64,000 nt of DNA, taken from positions 62,001-126,000 of the forward strand of contig JASVEC010000052.1 in the NCBI GenBank assembly GCA_030770535.1. The letters run 5' to 3'. Positions 24,132-36,025 of the stretch are shown in pieces (positions within the stretch are counted from its first letter, which is position 1; every line of letters starts with the position of its first letter). Origin of the DNA: Batkoa obscura (taxonomy: Eukaryota; Entomophthoromycota; Entomophthoromycetes; Entomophthorales; Batkoaceae). Both the position numbers and the translations under genes were made by a program. The notes beneath the pieces were generated by a model. It saw only the letters and a list, made by a program, of their open reading frames with translations. It had not been told where the DNA came from and searched no databases.

Positions 24132-24284
24132 CCAAACAGTTTTTAAGGTCAGATACGTTGTTCTATTAAAATATTCATTTAGAAATTTAGTTTAAATTTT
24201 AACCTATAAATACTACAACTAACCATACATACTATTATTAAACCAGTATTAAACCAGTGCATATTTGAACTTAAAGCTATTTGG

Positions 24285-24310
24285 TTTTTTGAATTGATTA
24301 AGTCAAAAAA
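24285..24310. repeat. Palindromic 26-mer, second copy
   Basis: Same arms as the copy at 24106 with two differences in the centre. It may be a paired protein-binding site or a leftover of an inverted repeat. Confidence 0.4.
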
Positions 24311-24795
24311 ATTATTTCAGAAAATGTTGTATACGAGTTACTTGTAGAAAAGGATTTTGAATAAAAAATGAAGCATTCATTTTTAATCTTATTATATGCG
24401 TAAATAAATATCTTACTATAAACTCATAAATAGTTTACTATAGTTTGTAGCTTTGGTATTGCTAGCTTAATACAACAGTTGTTTTATTTCATATTAAAAC
24501 ATAAACATAATATTTGACTAACTAAAATCTAATCAAATCTTTAAAATAAATCATATTGGACACAAAGCAAAATTATCCAATAGAATCAGGATTTCGAGTC
24601 TGTGTGTAATAAAATGATTTATATGTTGAATTTTAAAGGAGAAATTGGATTTGACATAATTTCATTAGTTAAAAAAGCAGAAACTTAATACTTTTAAATA
24701 CTTTTAAAAGATTATATAAATCAACTACAGTTTTAGATTAGAATCTAATTCAACCTAAGGATATATAATATCTATGATTTAAGCCTGATTCACAT

Positions 24796-27099
24796 ATGCT
24801 CGATTTTCATACTATAATAACAATTATTATGCATACAGCAGTTGGTTTGGTCTCTTTATTAGCATTGGTAACATTAACATGCCCTAGCTTACTTCCCAAC
24901 TTTTTATTCTCTGATACAGATCCAACTTTGGATATTAAAAAGAAAAGCCGAAAATCTCGAAGGAAAATTAAAGGACATAAAGGTAAAGTGTAATTATATA
25001 ATTATAATTATATAATTTAAATTTATCATTTTGAATTAAAATCTTGTTTTATAATTATTAGGCCCAGTAACTTATGTTTATGGTTTAGTAAACACAGGAA
25101 ATACCTGCTTTTTAAATTCAGTGCTTCAAGTAAATATTATTAAAAATTTGAAGCTTTTCATTAAATTAGATTTTAGGCGCTTTCATCATCAACTTATCTT
25201 TTAAATTATGTACGAAGCTCTCCTATTATAGCTAAAGAGCTCGATGGAACGAAACTAGAATTCGAATCAGAAGAATTTCCAGTAACAGAAGCCCTATATT
25301 CTACCTTTTCTGGTATTTGTCATATCAATACAAATAGCGTAAAAATTAATTTCAAATAGTTTTAACAAGGTTAATCGAAAAACCAGCAGCTGCTTATCCA
25401 ACGGAGGTCGTAAATTCTTTGCGTAATAGAATGAGAATTACTACGTATGAGCAACAAGTAAAGCTATTTAAAATTTTATTTTATAATTAGTTTAAATGAA
25501 ATGTTAGGATGCACAAGAATTTTTCCAAATACTTTCTGATTCTTTAAATGAAGAAGATAATGTAGTACTTCAAACTTACCGTTACTCCCCATTATTAGAT
25601 ATAGGACTCCTTCGTTCACTTATTGATGACAAGCAAACTAGGTTAAAAGCAAATAAAAACACCAATAAATTTCCTTATAGTATAAGAAAAGATCCCCTTA
25701 ACGGATTACTTGCAAGTAGATTATCATGTGTTCAATGCGGATATACAGTAATTTATAGTTCTAAGGATTTAAAAAAAAACTCATTTTTATAGGCAGCTAT
25801 TAGACATTTTTCTTTTAATAATATTTCGCTAAGTTTACCTTTCAGAGTAAGTACTTTTATGTTTATCACTAACTCTATATAAGATTCTCCAGTGAAGTAA
25901 TATTGGCTTATTTTTAATAATTATATGTAGAATTCTTGTACATTAGAGGAATGCTTATTAGCCTACGTAACCATAGAGTCATTGCAAGAAGTTGTTTGTC
26001 GTAAATGCTCTTTGAATGCTACACTATCAAAAGCAATCTCTACTCTGAGTTCACAGAAAGGAGTAAAACATAAGGATAGAAATGCCGAAGCAAAAATTCA
26101 GGATCGTAGTTCCCCGATGCTGCGCCAAATTCAAGAGCTTACAGAGGCACTTAAGTATGATATAGAAAGAAATCTTGTAAGTTTATTTTTATTAATTAAA
26201 TTCAAAAGCCAGAAATCTTATTTAGCTAATTTTATTTAGAGTAAAGAGATTAAAGTTGAAAAGATAGTAAGTAAACATTGCACAAAGCAAGTTATGTTTG
26301 CGAAGGTAAATCGTGGTAATTAATCTATTCATTTTTTTAATCCACTCTTTAGGCTCCTCCAGTATTATGCCTGCACCTCAATCGTTCTGCCTATTTTCCA
26401 AATGGCTCAGTTACAAAAAATATGTGCCATGTAAAATTCCCTGAAATTCTTGATCTTTCTCCATTTTGTACAACAGGACATTTAGTGCTTGGCCCACAAT
26501 CACCACTGTCCATCCCAGAGCACACAAAAACACCATCTAATTTATATAGACTTCAAGCTGTGATAGTTCATTATGGGTCCCACTCATATGGTCATTTTGT
26601 AACATACAGAAGAAAACCTTTATCACATATTGATGAATTAGATAGAGAATTAGATAGCACTGTAAATAAATCAGACAAAATAGATTTGGAAGAAATTTTC
26701 AAATCATCATCTTCACAATGGTATCAAGTTTCTGACCAATCTGTTTTATCAGCGGATATACTTGATGTCCTTAGCTCAAATCCTTATATGTTATTATATG
26801 AGTTAATTCCAACACCGAAAGTTATTATAAATCAAAAAGCACCAGTTAATAAAAGTGTTGAAACTCAAGAAAATTTAAAGGTTGACGAAGTCAATGGGAC
26901 GAATATATCATCAAACTCTTCTCCTTCTCCTTCAACGTCTTCATCAGGACCTCCTACTCCTACAGAGAATTTCGATTCTGATACTGAGTTATTAGGAGTC
27001 ACAGAACAACTTCTTATGTCATCTTCTGCTCCACAATCTTCTGGATCTTCACATTCTGCGCCTCTTGAATTAGTTTCAGATATGAGCTTAGTTGATTGA
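24796..27099 (+). CDS. Membrane-anchored ubiquitin-specific protease (USP30/Ubp16-like)
   Basis: Cysteine protease that removes ubiquitin. Exons are 24796-24982, 25062-25129, 25177-25312, 25360-25457, 25508-25747, 25793-25846, 25931-26176, 26240-26305 and 26353-27099, totalling 1842 nt (613 residues). An N-terminal hydrophobic segment at about residues 8-35 followed by a Lys/Arg cluster suggests an anchor in an organelle membrane. USP30 and yeast Ubp16 sit in the outer mitochondrial membrane in this way. The Cys box GLVNTGNTCFLNSVLQ has the nucleophile near residue 78; EQQDAQEFFQILSDSL follows. Two zinc-binding CxxC pairs (SCVQCGY and CRKCSL) and the His box HSYGHFVTYRRK complete the USP fold. 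The C-terminal about 80 residues are Ser/Pro-rich and probably disordered. The intron at 25313-25359 is the least certain; it was chosen because it joins ALYSTFS to VLTRLIEKPAAAYP in frame. Confidence 0.87.
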
Positions 27100-28543
27100 G
27101 ATGTTATGTTCTTAGTATATATCATTTCTTCTAATTTTAATTATGTTATTTTAAAAATTATTTATTATTATAAGGTATAAGTTTAAGATTATATTAAATG
27201 AATATTGAATAATTTTTTTGATATTTTTGAAGTATCATAATTGTGAATTAGGATTCAAGAAGGTTATAAAAGTAGGGAAATTTAAACATAAAATACACAA
27301 TCATATTAGAATATCACATTTAAAATATTTAATAAACTAGTATATTTATAAAAGTTTGAAATTTAATAATTGTGAAAATTTATAGAGTTAAAACTTTCAT
27401 TTAGAAATATAGCTCAAATATAATGAGAATTAGTTAACATAGAATTTATAATAAGGAAATATAATACAAGGATTTTAAAATAAAAGCGGTATAGTATTTA
27501 AAAGAAATAAAAGCATTTAAAAACTGCCAACCTTAGCTTACTATAATAGGCTATTCAAGAAGTACATAAAAGTAACTATTAAACAGTTATTACAAATAAA
27601 ACTTTTTGCTATTGTTTTTAAAAAATAGACACTGGAGTATATAATAAAATCTTGAATACTGATCCCAATCCAAAGTTTTGGTAAGCTTCCAATCAACTAA
27701 CATTAATATAAAAAATATTTTTATAAAATGATGACCCATATGTTTAAAACATGCTTAAACTAATTTTGTAGATTAGCTCTGAGTTTATAAGTGGCACTAA
27801 AGGTTCTTAAATAAACTAAGACTGATAAAGCTGTAACGTTGGATTATAATAATAATAGTTTAGCTAACTTTTGTATAAAACTAAACAATAATAAAACTTA
27901 ATTTCTACCATGTGGAGTCCCCATAATCAATAGCCTGTTTAATTTAAGCGACTTCTGCTAAAATTGATAATTATGCTTTTAAATGGCAATTTTGTATAAT
28001 TGTTATATTTGTTGTTGAAAGATAAAATAAATAAATAAATGAAAGTTTAAACAGTTATATTAGCACCACTACATATAACCTATATTTATTCTATTACTCT
28101 TATTTAACTTTTTATTTACCAAATTTAGAAAAAGATACGATTAGCTGGTATTTGGGATTTAAGGGATAAAACACTCAATAATAAATTCTAAAAAGAACTT
28201 TACACATTTTTTTATAAATCGAACTTTACATAATGATTATAAATGAAAAATACTATAGAAATTAACTAGTTAATTTAATCTATTAAAAAATACTACAGTC
28301 TATTATATTAAAATAGTGTAAAAAATCTGCTTACAAAATATACAATCTATAGCATTTTATTAAATATTGAAGAACATTAAAATAGTTATTATGAGTTAAT
28401 CCAACACCAAAGTTTATAATCAAAAACTCTAATTAAAAATCTGTAAAATATTATAACAATGGATTTATTATGATAATACTCGAACAAATCTTCAATAATA
28501 GATTATTTTGTAAAAATGAAAATTAAGCGTTAGTTTTGTGAAG
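27100..28543. other. Intergenic region, deubiquitinase to unknown gene (convergent)
   Basis: About 1.4 kb with no credible gene. A segment at about 28387-28440 resembles part of the deubiquitinase last exon and may be a decayed partial copy. Confidence 0.55.
28387..28440 (+). pseudogene. Possible degenerate fragment of the neighbouring deubiquitinase exon
   Basis: GAGTTAATCCAACACCAAAG and following bases align, with small gaps, to GAGTTAATTCCAACACCGAA at about 26800 in the deubiquitinase last exon, which lies 1.6 kb upstream. Only some 50 bp are involved, so chance or gene conversion cannot be excluded. Confidence 0.35.
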
Positions 28544-29794
28544 TTATATACGATTCATATAATTAGGTTGCTTTTGATGGTGATACGATTGACTTTTGTG
28601 CCCCATAACTGGTGGTGAATGATAATATGAATTACGTCCCGGACTTTGATGAGGTATCAAGGGTGATGGTGCAATGCTTCGAGAATATTGTGTACTTAAA
28701 GTTTCACTACTGGCAAACCCTGGACTATGGTTTGAAACATAAGAGCTGGAGCGTTGATTTTGTTGCATTAAATCGTATTGTCCTCCGTGATACCCACGGC
28801 TGAATTGTGAAATAGGTCTTTGTCCATACTGTGATACGTTGTTAGTGGAAGCTGATCTTATCCTTGGAACAGGTGGAGGAGGAGAGAAATGATTATTACC
28901 ATTGATCATTTGTTGTGGAGGGTTGCCATAATGCATTTGTGAATAATTCATACTATGCTGGGGAGAGGGAGCATGACGGGGTGGGTGAATATTTTGTTGG
29001 GTGTTTGGAAGCATATTTTGTTGATTATTTGGAAGCATATCATAGAAACTAAGCGTTTTTTCCTTTTCCCTTTGACGACGAAGTTTGGCAAATTCATTAT
29101 CATGCATCTTTTTTACCTCTTCGGCGCGTATATCTGCTGCTGACCTAGTATCTTTTATAGTCTCTGGCTCACTTTGCGTTACATGCTCTTCAATAGCTGC
29201 ATCTTTCTTTCTGTTCCTTTTAAATAGTCCAAAGAAACCTAAAGTAAAAGTAATAAGCACTTTAGCTTAGATTAATAATATCAAAGACTTACTAAAACCT
29301 TTCTTTTTACTTGTTTTTGTTGTAGTTTCTTTTATATCTAAATTAGACTCCGATGTCAAATTGAAAGTTGATTTTGATTTGGTTTTAATGTTAAGAAGAG
29401 GTTGTGGACTATGTTCATTATAAACACTTTCAGATGAAGGTGTATTTCTACCAGAACGTCTGGGATTGGGACTTACATCATTAAGTTGAAAAGTTGAAGA
29501 TGACCTATTTGAAGATATATGAGATCCAGATCCAAGGTAAGTAGACGAAGAGCGATTTGAAGATGGATCAGAGTGATTAGCTTGATATTGGAAGGGAGGT
29601 GAAACTGCATGCTGAAGTCCATTTTGAAAATTCCTAATTTTATTTGGACTTGCTTTGACATTGTGCTTAGCACCGTTACGCCTCATTTCTGGGTTTGGTG
29701 GAAGGATAGTTGCTTTGATTGAGGAAAGAGGGACATCTTCGTCTTCATCATAGCTATAGTGAGATACTTGAGTAGATTGCTTTGGCCTAGGCAT
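28544..29794 (-). CDS. Disordered protein of unknown function
   Basis: Two exons on the minus strand, 29794-29293 and 29238-28544, joined by a 54-bp GT-AG intron; 1197 nt, 398 residues. I do not recognise the family. The N-terminal half is Ser/Asn/Pro-rich with repeated SSNRSSSTF-like motifs. A basic patch KTSKKKGFSFFGLFKRNRKK lies at the exon junction, with hydrophobic residues inside it, and could be a membrane- or protein-binding helix. A charged helix (DIRAEEVKKMHDNEFAKLRR) follows, and then a Gln/Pro/Ser/Tyr-rich tail with a short polyproline run (FSPPPPVPRI). There is no signal peptide and no transmembrane segment. The composition suggests a phosphorylated scaffold or cell-cortex protein, but that is only a guess. 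Confidence 0.75.
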
Positions 29795-31853
29795 ATGTAG
29801 TATTGTTATGTTTGTTTATTAAACTATATACTAAGAAATAAACAAAAGTAAAAGCCTTGTATAGCTCTTATTTTTGGATAGAGAAAGATAAAAAGTAAAA
29901 TTTAAAACAAAGTAATAAATAATTTAATTAAAAGAGTAAAACGCTTGAAATAAATTGCTAATTAATAATGGTCAAAATTAAAATATTAGGTTTAAAAATA
30001 GTATTGAATAAATACAAAAGTTATTTTTGGTCTCGATTCTATTTTTGTTATCGTTGCAACTGAGATTAACTTACTTTAATTGGACAGACATGATTTGTTA
30101 TGGTTTAAAGGAACCTAAAATTGAAGTCCTAAAAAGGATTTAAAATAAATTTAGATGAGGCTTATCAAAAGTTAGAGATAAAGCATTTGAAAGCTATGAT
30201 TGGATATTAATGTATGAGATGATCTTGGCGAATGCTAAATTTAATATTTGTCAAATGTACTTAAAGACATGTATTAAGGCAATACATATATAAAATGTAC
30301 AGAGCATTATTGTCTTTTTAATATTAATATATTTATACCTTTAATATTAATGTGACCAATCACAAAGGTAGATAACTAGTTAATATTCTGTGGTATCATG
30401 TTTAATGGGTAAATTCTTAGATTTATTTAATTGGTAAATAAATTACCTGTAACCTGAAAACATCCTCAATTAGAACATTGTAATTTAATTATTTAATTAA
30501 TTTTGGTATTGTAAGATAAATCTGGTAATATTTAAATTTTGTTAGTTAAATTTACAGAATATAATAGAATTCATTTATTATTTATTATTTGATATTGTAA
30601 AACTAACTTTTATTAACTGTAGTTAATAAATTAGTATATCAAACCTTATATGAAAGCATTTATTTAATTTTATAAGTTAAAAAGCTACAGTTAATGAAAA
30701 CAATACCGAATAGCTATAGTAAAATAAATGCACCTCTTTTTATTTAATAAAGGTTTTATGCATTGTTATTTTTAATAAATTATAGTTCATAACTTAGAAT
30801 AGTCACAAACTATGATTCAAATAATTAAAATATAATATAATTCTATTTTAGGATAAATATACTTGTGTGTATCTCTTGCAACAGGTAGGGATTAACCTAG
30901 ACAGGGTAGTTTTGAGTTAAATAAATTTTATTTTTAGATCTTTTCGATTATACTAAAGTTAAAAATAAACTTTTGTCTACTAAAACAAGTGACTTGGTTT
31001 TTACCATTATCAAACTTGCAATTTAAAATCTCTCTTCGGAAAATTAGTTTGATTGCAATATATTAATATATTTAGTTTAATAACACAAATGCTAGGATTA
31101 GAGGCATATATCATCAAAATACGATTCAACGTAAAACTGAATATAACTATTAGTTCATAAATGTGTTTTGAATATAATTTCGTTGCGTGGGTAAATTTAA
31201 AGACCCGAGCAACATTAAAATATAAAAAGCACCAGTTTGATTTTATGACTAATTTCAAAACTAAGCAAAAAAGGACAAGTTGTAGGTTTTCAGTTTTCAA
31301 AAGTGTAAATAAAATTTAAAAAATGAAATTTAGGTTCAAACCAACCCATGTTATTTAAAAATTCATAGCTTATCATTGTATTAATAGCTTTCCATTGTAT
31401 TTTTGTTCTATTGCTATGGAATCGGAGCTTAGAAAATGACACATGTTATTTATATCGTGTAAAATAAGTAAAATTTAAAGCTTCACTTAAAAGAGTAATA
31501 CATTTTTCAATCGAACACATCAACCCTTATTTCATTGATACTATTAATATTAATTGCTTTTTAAAATAAACTATTAAAAAAGACCATAAAAACTAGAGAT
31601 ATTTCTATAGAAAATAATAGCTTCAAATACAACTTAACGTATTTTTTTAATTTTTATTGCTTTGCAGTTAAATGTTTATTAAGCTGAATACATGATTAAT
31701 GATTGAAATATTCAATAACAGCTCTAAAGCCTTTAATAATTATAACAAGATGCTCAAAAGACAAGAGATACCATCTTTCCAAATTACCGATCACTTAAAA
31801 TAGCTATTTTAAAAAGATAGAGCAACTCCAGGGTCTTTAATTGTGCTAAATAA

Positions 31854-31958
31854 ACATGGGGATGTTTTTTTCTGTTTAAGAATTTTACTAACAATTTTTC
31901 CACTCAAATAGTGTTTAAAAAAATAGAAATAATGAAATCAAAAAAAACACCCCCATAT
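31854..31958 (+). repeat. MITE-like element, copy 7
   Basis: Starts ACATGGGGATGTTTTTTTCT and ends AAACACCCCCATATA. The interior TTTTACTAACAATTTTTCCA is identical in this core to copy 1. Confidence 0.85.
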
Positions 31959-32215
31959 AATATTTTTGACCCATCACGCCATTTCAAGGAAAATTTGAAC
32001 AATATGTATACTTTTGAAAATTAATCGAAAGAAAGTGTGCAAAATTTAATATTGTAAAGTTAGTGTAGTTTTGATTAGATTTTAATTTATATCATATTTT
32101 ACATTTTGCTTATTTTTGCCCTAGATTTTATTTAAAGAAATTTAAAATAACTCGTTCAATTTTATTTTAAGATGACTGTAGTAGATTGAAAATATAGTAT
32201 AAAGCAGATCTTAAT

Positions 32216-32318
32216 ATATGGGGTGTTTCTTTTGACTTCACTTTTTCCGTTTTTTAAACACTATTTAAGCAGAAAGATTATTAGCGAAATTCTTAGACAG
32301 AAAAATATATCCCCATAT
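32216..32318 (-). repeat. MITE-like element, copy 8
   Basis: Starts ATATGGGGTGTTTCTTTTGA and ends ATATATCCCCATATC, flanked by TA. It lies 258 bp beyond copy 7, in opposite orientation. Confidence 0.83.
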
Positions 32319-32696
32319 CTTAAAATTTTAAATAAATCTGCTCACAAAGATGGGACTTTTGATCTTTCATTAGTGACACATTAGAAAAAATTATTTAAGC
32401 TTTAATCAGATGTTATAAATAATTTTGAATATATAATTTACTAGTAACTTTTAATATCAAATATTCACCTATAGTTTAAAAGCGCCATAATCATTAATAA
32501 CAATAAAATAATATTACATTGTTATAATTAATACTACTGCTGGCACAATATTTTTGAACTTAAATGGGATTATATGTTTGGAATTACTGTTAGCTAATAT
32601 CAAATAATTGTAGTGAAATTAAATGAAGAATAAAAGTAAATTAGCTTATGTTTATTGTTATTATTAAAAATTAATTAAGTTTATAACGTTAAATAC

Positions 32697-33821
32697 TTAA
32701 TAATAGTTACTATTATTATTGCCATTGTTATTATAAATGTTATAAAAATTATCATTAATTTCTCGTTTAGAAGGTATAGGCGAATGATTAATCATAGTAG
32801 GATTTGGGCTAGCTTGACTATAACTAACTTTTGTTAATTTCATCTCATTTTTATCTTCTATTGATTCAACTTCTTCATTATCATTAAAACTTTCCGCTTC
32901 TTTGATCTTTCCTTCTATCCATGGCACAATTCCTTTAACTTTGGTATAAATCTAAAATAATTTTTATAAGTTATTCCCATTTTTAATAATACTAAAATTA
33001 CTCCTGGCAAGTTTGGTAAAGCACATGATATACCAAAGGATGTGATTCCTACTAAGATCATTTTTCCTCCTTTCTTTGATATCAATGGCCCTCCACTATC
33101 CCCTTGGCAAGTATCTATTGAAATAAAGTTAATCTCCAATTACTAAATTTATTTGATTGTGTTTATTACCTTTACCACCTTCGGGTAACCCGGCACATAC
33201 TTGTATATCTGAAGATATAGTATAACCTTGTTCTTTCATAATATCAATACATTTTTTTGGTTCTGTTACTGGCATTTCAACTTCCATTAAAACATTTGAT
33301 AATGGTCCATCTACCTTCAATCTACCCCAACCAATCCCAAAAACGCTATCACCAGCAATAGAACCTTCACCATTATCGAATAGAATTGGTTCAAAATCAC
33401 CTTCGTATTTACCACTTAACTTCCAGATAGCAGCATCATTAAAATTGGTAATTGTATTATAATTTTCATGAACATAACGTTTTAGAATTTTAAAAGATTG
33501 CGATTTTTCTTCTTTCATGGTTTTAGATAAATTATGTCTATGTATAGCAACTGAAAAATCATTTTGATTCCCAGTACTACAATGCGCTGCTGTCAATACT
33601 AAATTATTTTTTATCATTGTTCCTCCACACACATGGCTACCTTTCCATTGTAACGATACTATCCATGGGTATTTAAATGCTGGTTTGACCTCTTCTCCAC
33701 CAACAACATTAGGCTTCCGCACACCATCATTTATTTTATTATTGCTACTCTCATCTATGATTTTATCAGTAGCTACTTTCAATAAGCATAAAAGTAAAAT
33801 GTATATTATTTTTACAATCAT
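32697..33821 (-). CDS. Secreted trypsin-like serine protease (family S1) with C-terminal extension
   Basis: Exons on the minus strand: 33821-33170, 33114-33002, 32951-32697; 1020 nt, 339 residues. The signal peptide is about residues 1-18 ([18 protein letters not shown]), then a short propeptide. The mature start is VVGGEEV at residue 39. The catalytic triad is His80 in LTAAHC, Asp129 in NFNDAAIW and Ser224 in CQGDSGGP. Asp218 in [10 protein letters not shown] is at the position of trypsin Asp189, predicting cleavage after Arg/Lys. The residue before VVGG is Asn (RKPN/VVGG), where trypsinogens have Arg or Lys, so activation may need another protease. After the YTKV helix the last about 75 residues form an acidic and Asn-rich tail not found in typical trypsins. 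Secreted trypsins are abundant in insect-associated fungi; any role in host tissue degradation is inference. Confidence 0.92.
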
Positions 33822-34155
33822 CTATGTCTCTTTTTTAAATAAAATTTTTCAAACGATATAAACTAAAATAATGAAATTAAATATATATTGCTTTTTCTAA
33901 CAAAAAATAAAGAGATATAAGAAAAGGAAATTGGCGTATATTTATATATTATAAATAACAAATGAAATAATAAAAATGATATCAATTAAGGAATTAAACT
34001 ATTAAATATCATTAACCATTTAATTCTTATTCGTATAACTCGAGTTTTTATTAGCATTCTTAATATTGAATGATTTATTTAAGTTTTCTCTTTCATTTCA
34101 TTTTCTTTTAAAAAGTTAATTTAAAATTTCATTCCATCTAATAAAATATTTAATT

Positions 34156-34240
34156 CAATCTTTACTTCCTCTTTCTCTCTCTTCTTAATCTCTCTCTTTC
34201 TATTTTTGATCTCCAAAAAATACTCTCTCTTGCATCACTA
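34156..34240. promoter_or_regulatory. CT-rich tract, possible plus-strand promoter element
   Basis: Pyrimidine runs such as TTTCTCTCTCTTCTTAATCT are unusual in this window. CT-rich tracts mark many fungal promoters just upstream of transcription starts, but no plus-strand coding region follows, so this may belong to a non-coding transcript or the divergent trypsin promoter. Confidence 0.3.
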
Positions 34241-34923
34241 TTTTAAACCTTTCTACTTTGAGCTTTAGTTTAATTTTAAACTAACGGTTTTTATCTTAGT
34301 TTTTTTTGCTCGTTAAGTTCCCTTTTTAAGCTATTTCAATATTTTTCTTGCTAATTGTTATTTTCAATTGCTCCTTTCGCCTCTTTTTGTTTAATGTGAA
34401 CATTGATCCTTTTTAATTATTGATATTTTAGGATTTAAGCAATATCTATACAATATTATTATCATTATCAACTACAGTTAACTGTAAATTTGTAATTTTA
34501 ATTTGCAAAACATGAGAATGTTATTTTCTGTTTCAATATTTATTCACTTTTTACAACTTGAAATTTAAAATTATTAGTAAGTTTTTAAGTAGGAACTTTT
34601 ATATTTTTTATCTTAGATAAATCCTATTACAGCTTCTTTACCAGTATCCCTTATTTCTTATTTATTGTATTCATCAACAAGCCATCTCGAAGTCCAATAG
34701 AGTCTTTTAAGTATTTCTATAAAATAGAGCTTAGTTACAAAAAACAAAATAAATGTAGTAATTACTCTAGTTTTTTCTCAATAGTTATTGTTATTAAAGC
34801 GTTAAGTTTTTAGAAAATTTATTTTTATTTTTATTTTTATGAAAATCTTCAAACATATTTTAAAAAAAGATAAAATTATAAAAGTTAAGCACTACCGATA
34901 TTTAAATGCTAAGTTATTTTTAT

Positions 34924-35031
34924 TAATGGGGATATTTTTTCTGGTTTCATCACTTTCATTTTTTAAGCACCATTTAAACGAAAAGACTGCTAGTAAAATT
35001 CTTAAATAAAAAAATACAGCCCTAATATTTT
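34924..35031 (-). repeat. MITE-like element, copy 9
   Basis: Starts TTAATGGGGATATTTTTTCT and ends AAAAATACAGCCCTAA. It is more diverged and directly abuts copy 10 in the opposite orientation. Confidence 0.7.
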
Positions 35032-35039
35032 CCCTTTTA

Positions 35040-35140
35040 TCTCAAAAATGTGCACTCTAAGAGTTTTATTAGCAATTTTTTTACTCAAATAGTGTTTAAA
35101 AAATGAAAGAAGTAATAAAAGGAAAAAAACACCTCATATG
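35040..35140 (+). repeat. MITE-like element, copy 10 (degenerate left end)
   Basis: The right part is clear (TTTACTCAAATAGTGTTTAA, then AAAAAACACCTCATATG), but the left terminal repeat is barely recognisable. Confidence 0.65.
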
Positions 35141-35435
35141 ATAAAAAGTTAAAAACCTAACATTTTACAATTGAAATATTGAACTATTTTATAGTATCTG
35201 TTTGTAGTTTTTATAACTATAGAACATTTTTATCATATCCCTTATTTTAATATTGATAGTTTCCTTGCTTTCTTTTATTAAAAATGATATAAAATAAAAT
35301 AATCAAAGAAAATCATAATATTAATTTCAGTAATTTTGATTTTGACATGTCTTATTTTTTTCTTTATCTACATTTAAACAAACTAATTTTTAGTACAATT
35401 AATAAATAAAAATGTTTTACTAATTTCTTTAGCAA

Positions 35436-35537
35436 ATGGAGATGTATTTTTGTGTTTAAGAATCTTACTAAAATTTTTCTGCTTAAATAGGGTTTAAAAA
35501 ATGGAAAAAATAATGAAGTCAAAAAATACTCCTAAAT
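35436..35537 (+). repeat. MITE-like element, copy 11
   Basis: Starts AATGGAGATGTATTTTTGTG and ends GAAGTCAAAAAATACTCCTA, with all internal blocks present. Confidence 0.78.
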
Positions 35538-36025
35538 CATGATACTTTGTATGCTAAAACAATCACTATTTTAAACTATAATTTGTATTAAACCCCTAGC
35601 ATCTAAATCTTTCCATCATCACAAATAATCCAATTAATATACAATATACCTTCCATCACAACTTTCATTGTTTTGAAAATACTCTCCATTATAGTCAACT
35701 TATTACTAAACTATATCTGACTATCTAAAGAATAATAGTTTGCATTAATTTATAGCATAATTTTTTTTTAAAAAACTCAAAACATTTCAACTTCAAGAGG
35801 CCTATTTTTTAATTTATTTTTTAAGAGTATACAAAGCAGGAGATTCTATAAGTATATATACCTGAAGCAGAGTTAATAAGCATGATAAAAAGAGGGGCTT
35901 TAAAGCCTCCTCATAATAATTGCAGTATTAAAAAAAGCTTTTGACGTCTTTGATAAATATGACTATTGATTTAAAGCTAACTTTTTTAACCAACTTTTTT
36001 GTAGCTAATCCGATTTCATTCATAA

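Larger units (their letters stand above)
23303..24795. other. Intergenic region, Ran to deubiquitinase (divergent)
   Basis: About 1.5 kb holding both divergent promoters. The only structure noticed is a pair of similar 26-bp palindromic sequences at 24106-24131 and 24285-24310. No gene is supported. Confidence 0.6.
29795..32696. other. Long intergenic region, unknown gene to trypsin
   Basis: About 2.9 kb with two MITE-like copies (31854-31958 and 32216-32318). A 96-codon open frame at 31010-31300 on the minus strand has no protein-like features and is not annotated. I see nothing else. Confidence 0.6.
33822..36025. other. Long intergenic region with pyrimidine tract and three MITE-like copies
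   Basis: About 2.2 kb between trypsin and MED14, both on the minus strand. It contains a CT-rich tract (34156-34240) and three copies of the inverted-repeat element. No open frame is convincing. Confidence 0.6.

Noticed and set aside
28612-29270. Several short plus-strand open frames over the unknown disordered gene
   Set aside because: All are antisense to the minus-strand coding region, which has consistent splicing and an ordinary protein composition.
31010-31300. 96-codon open frame on the minus strand
   Set aside because: Hydrophobic low-complexity text in a gene desert with no family match and no promoter or splice context.
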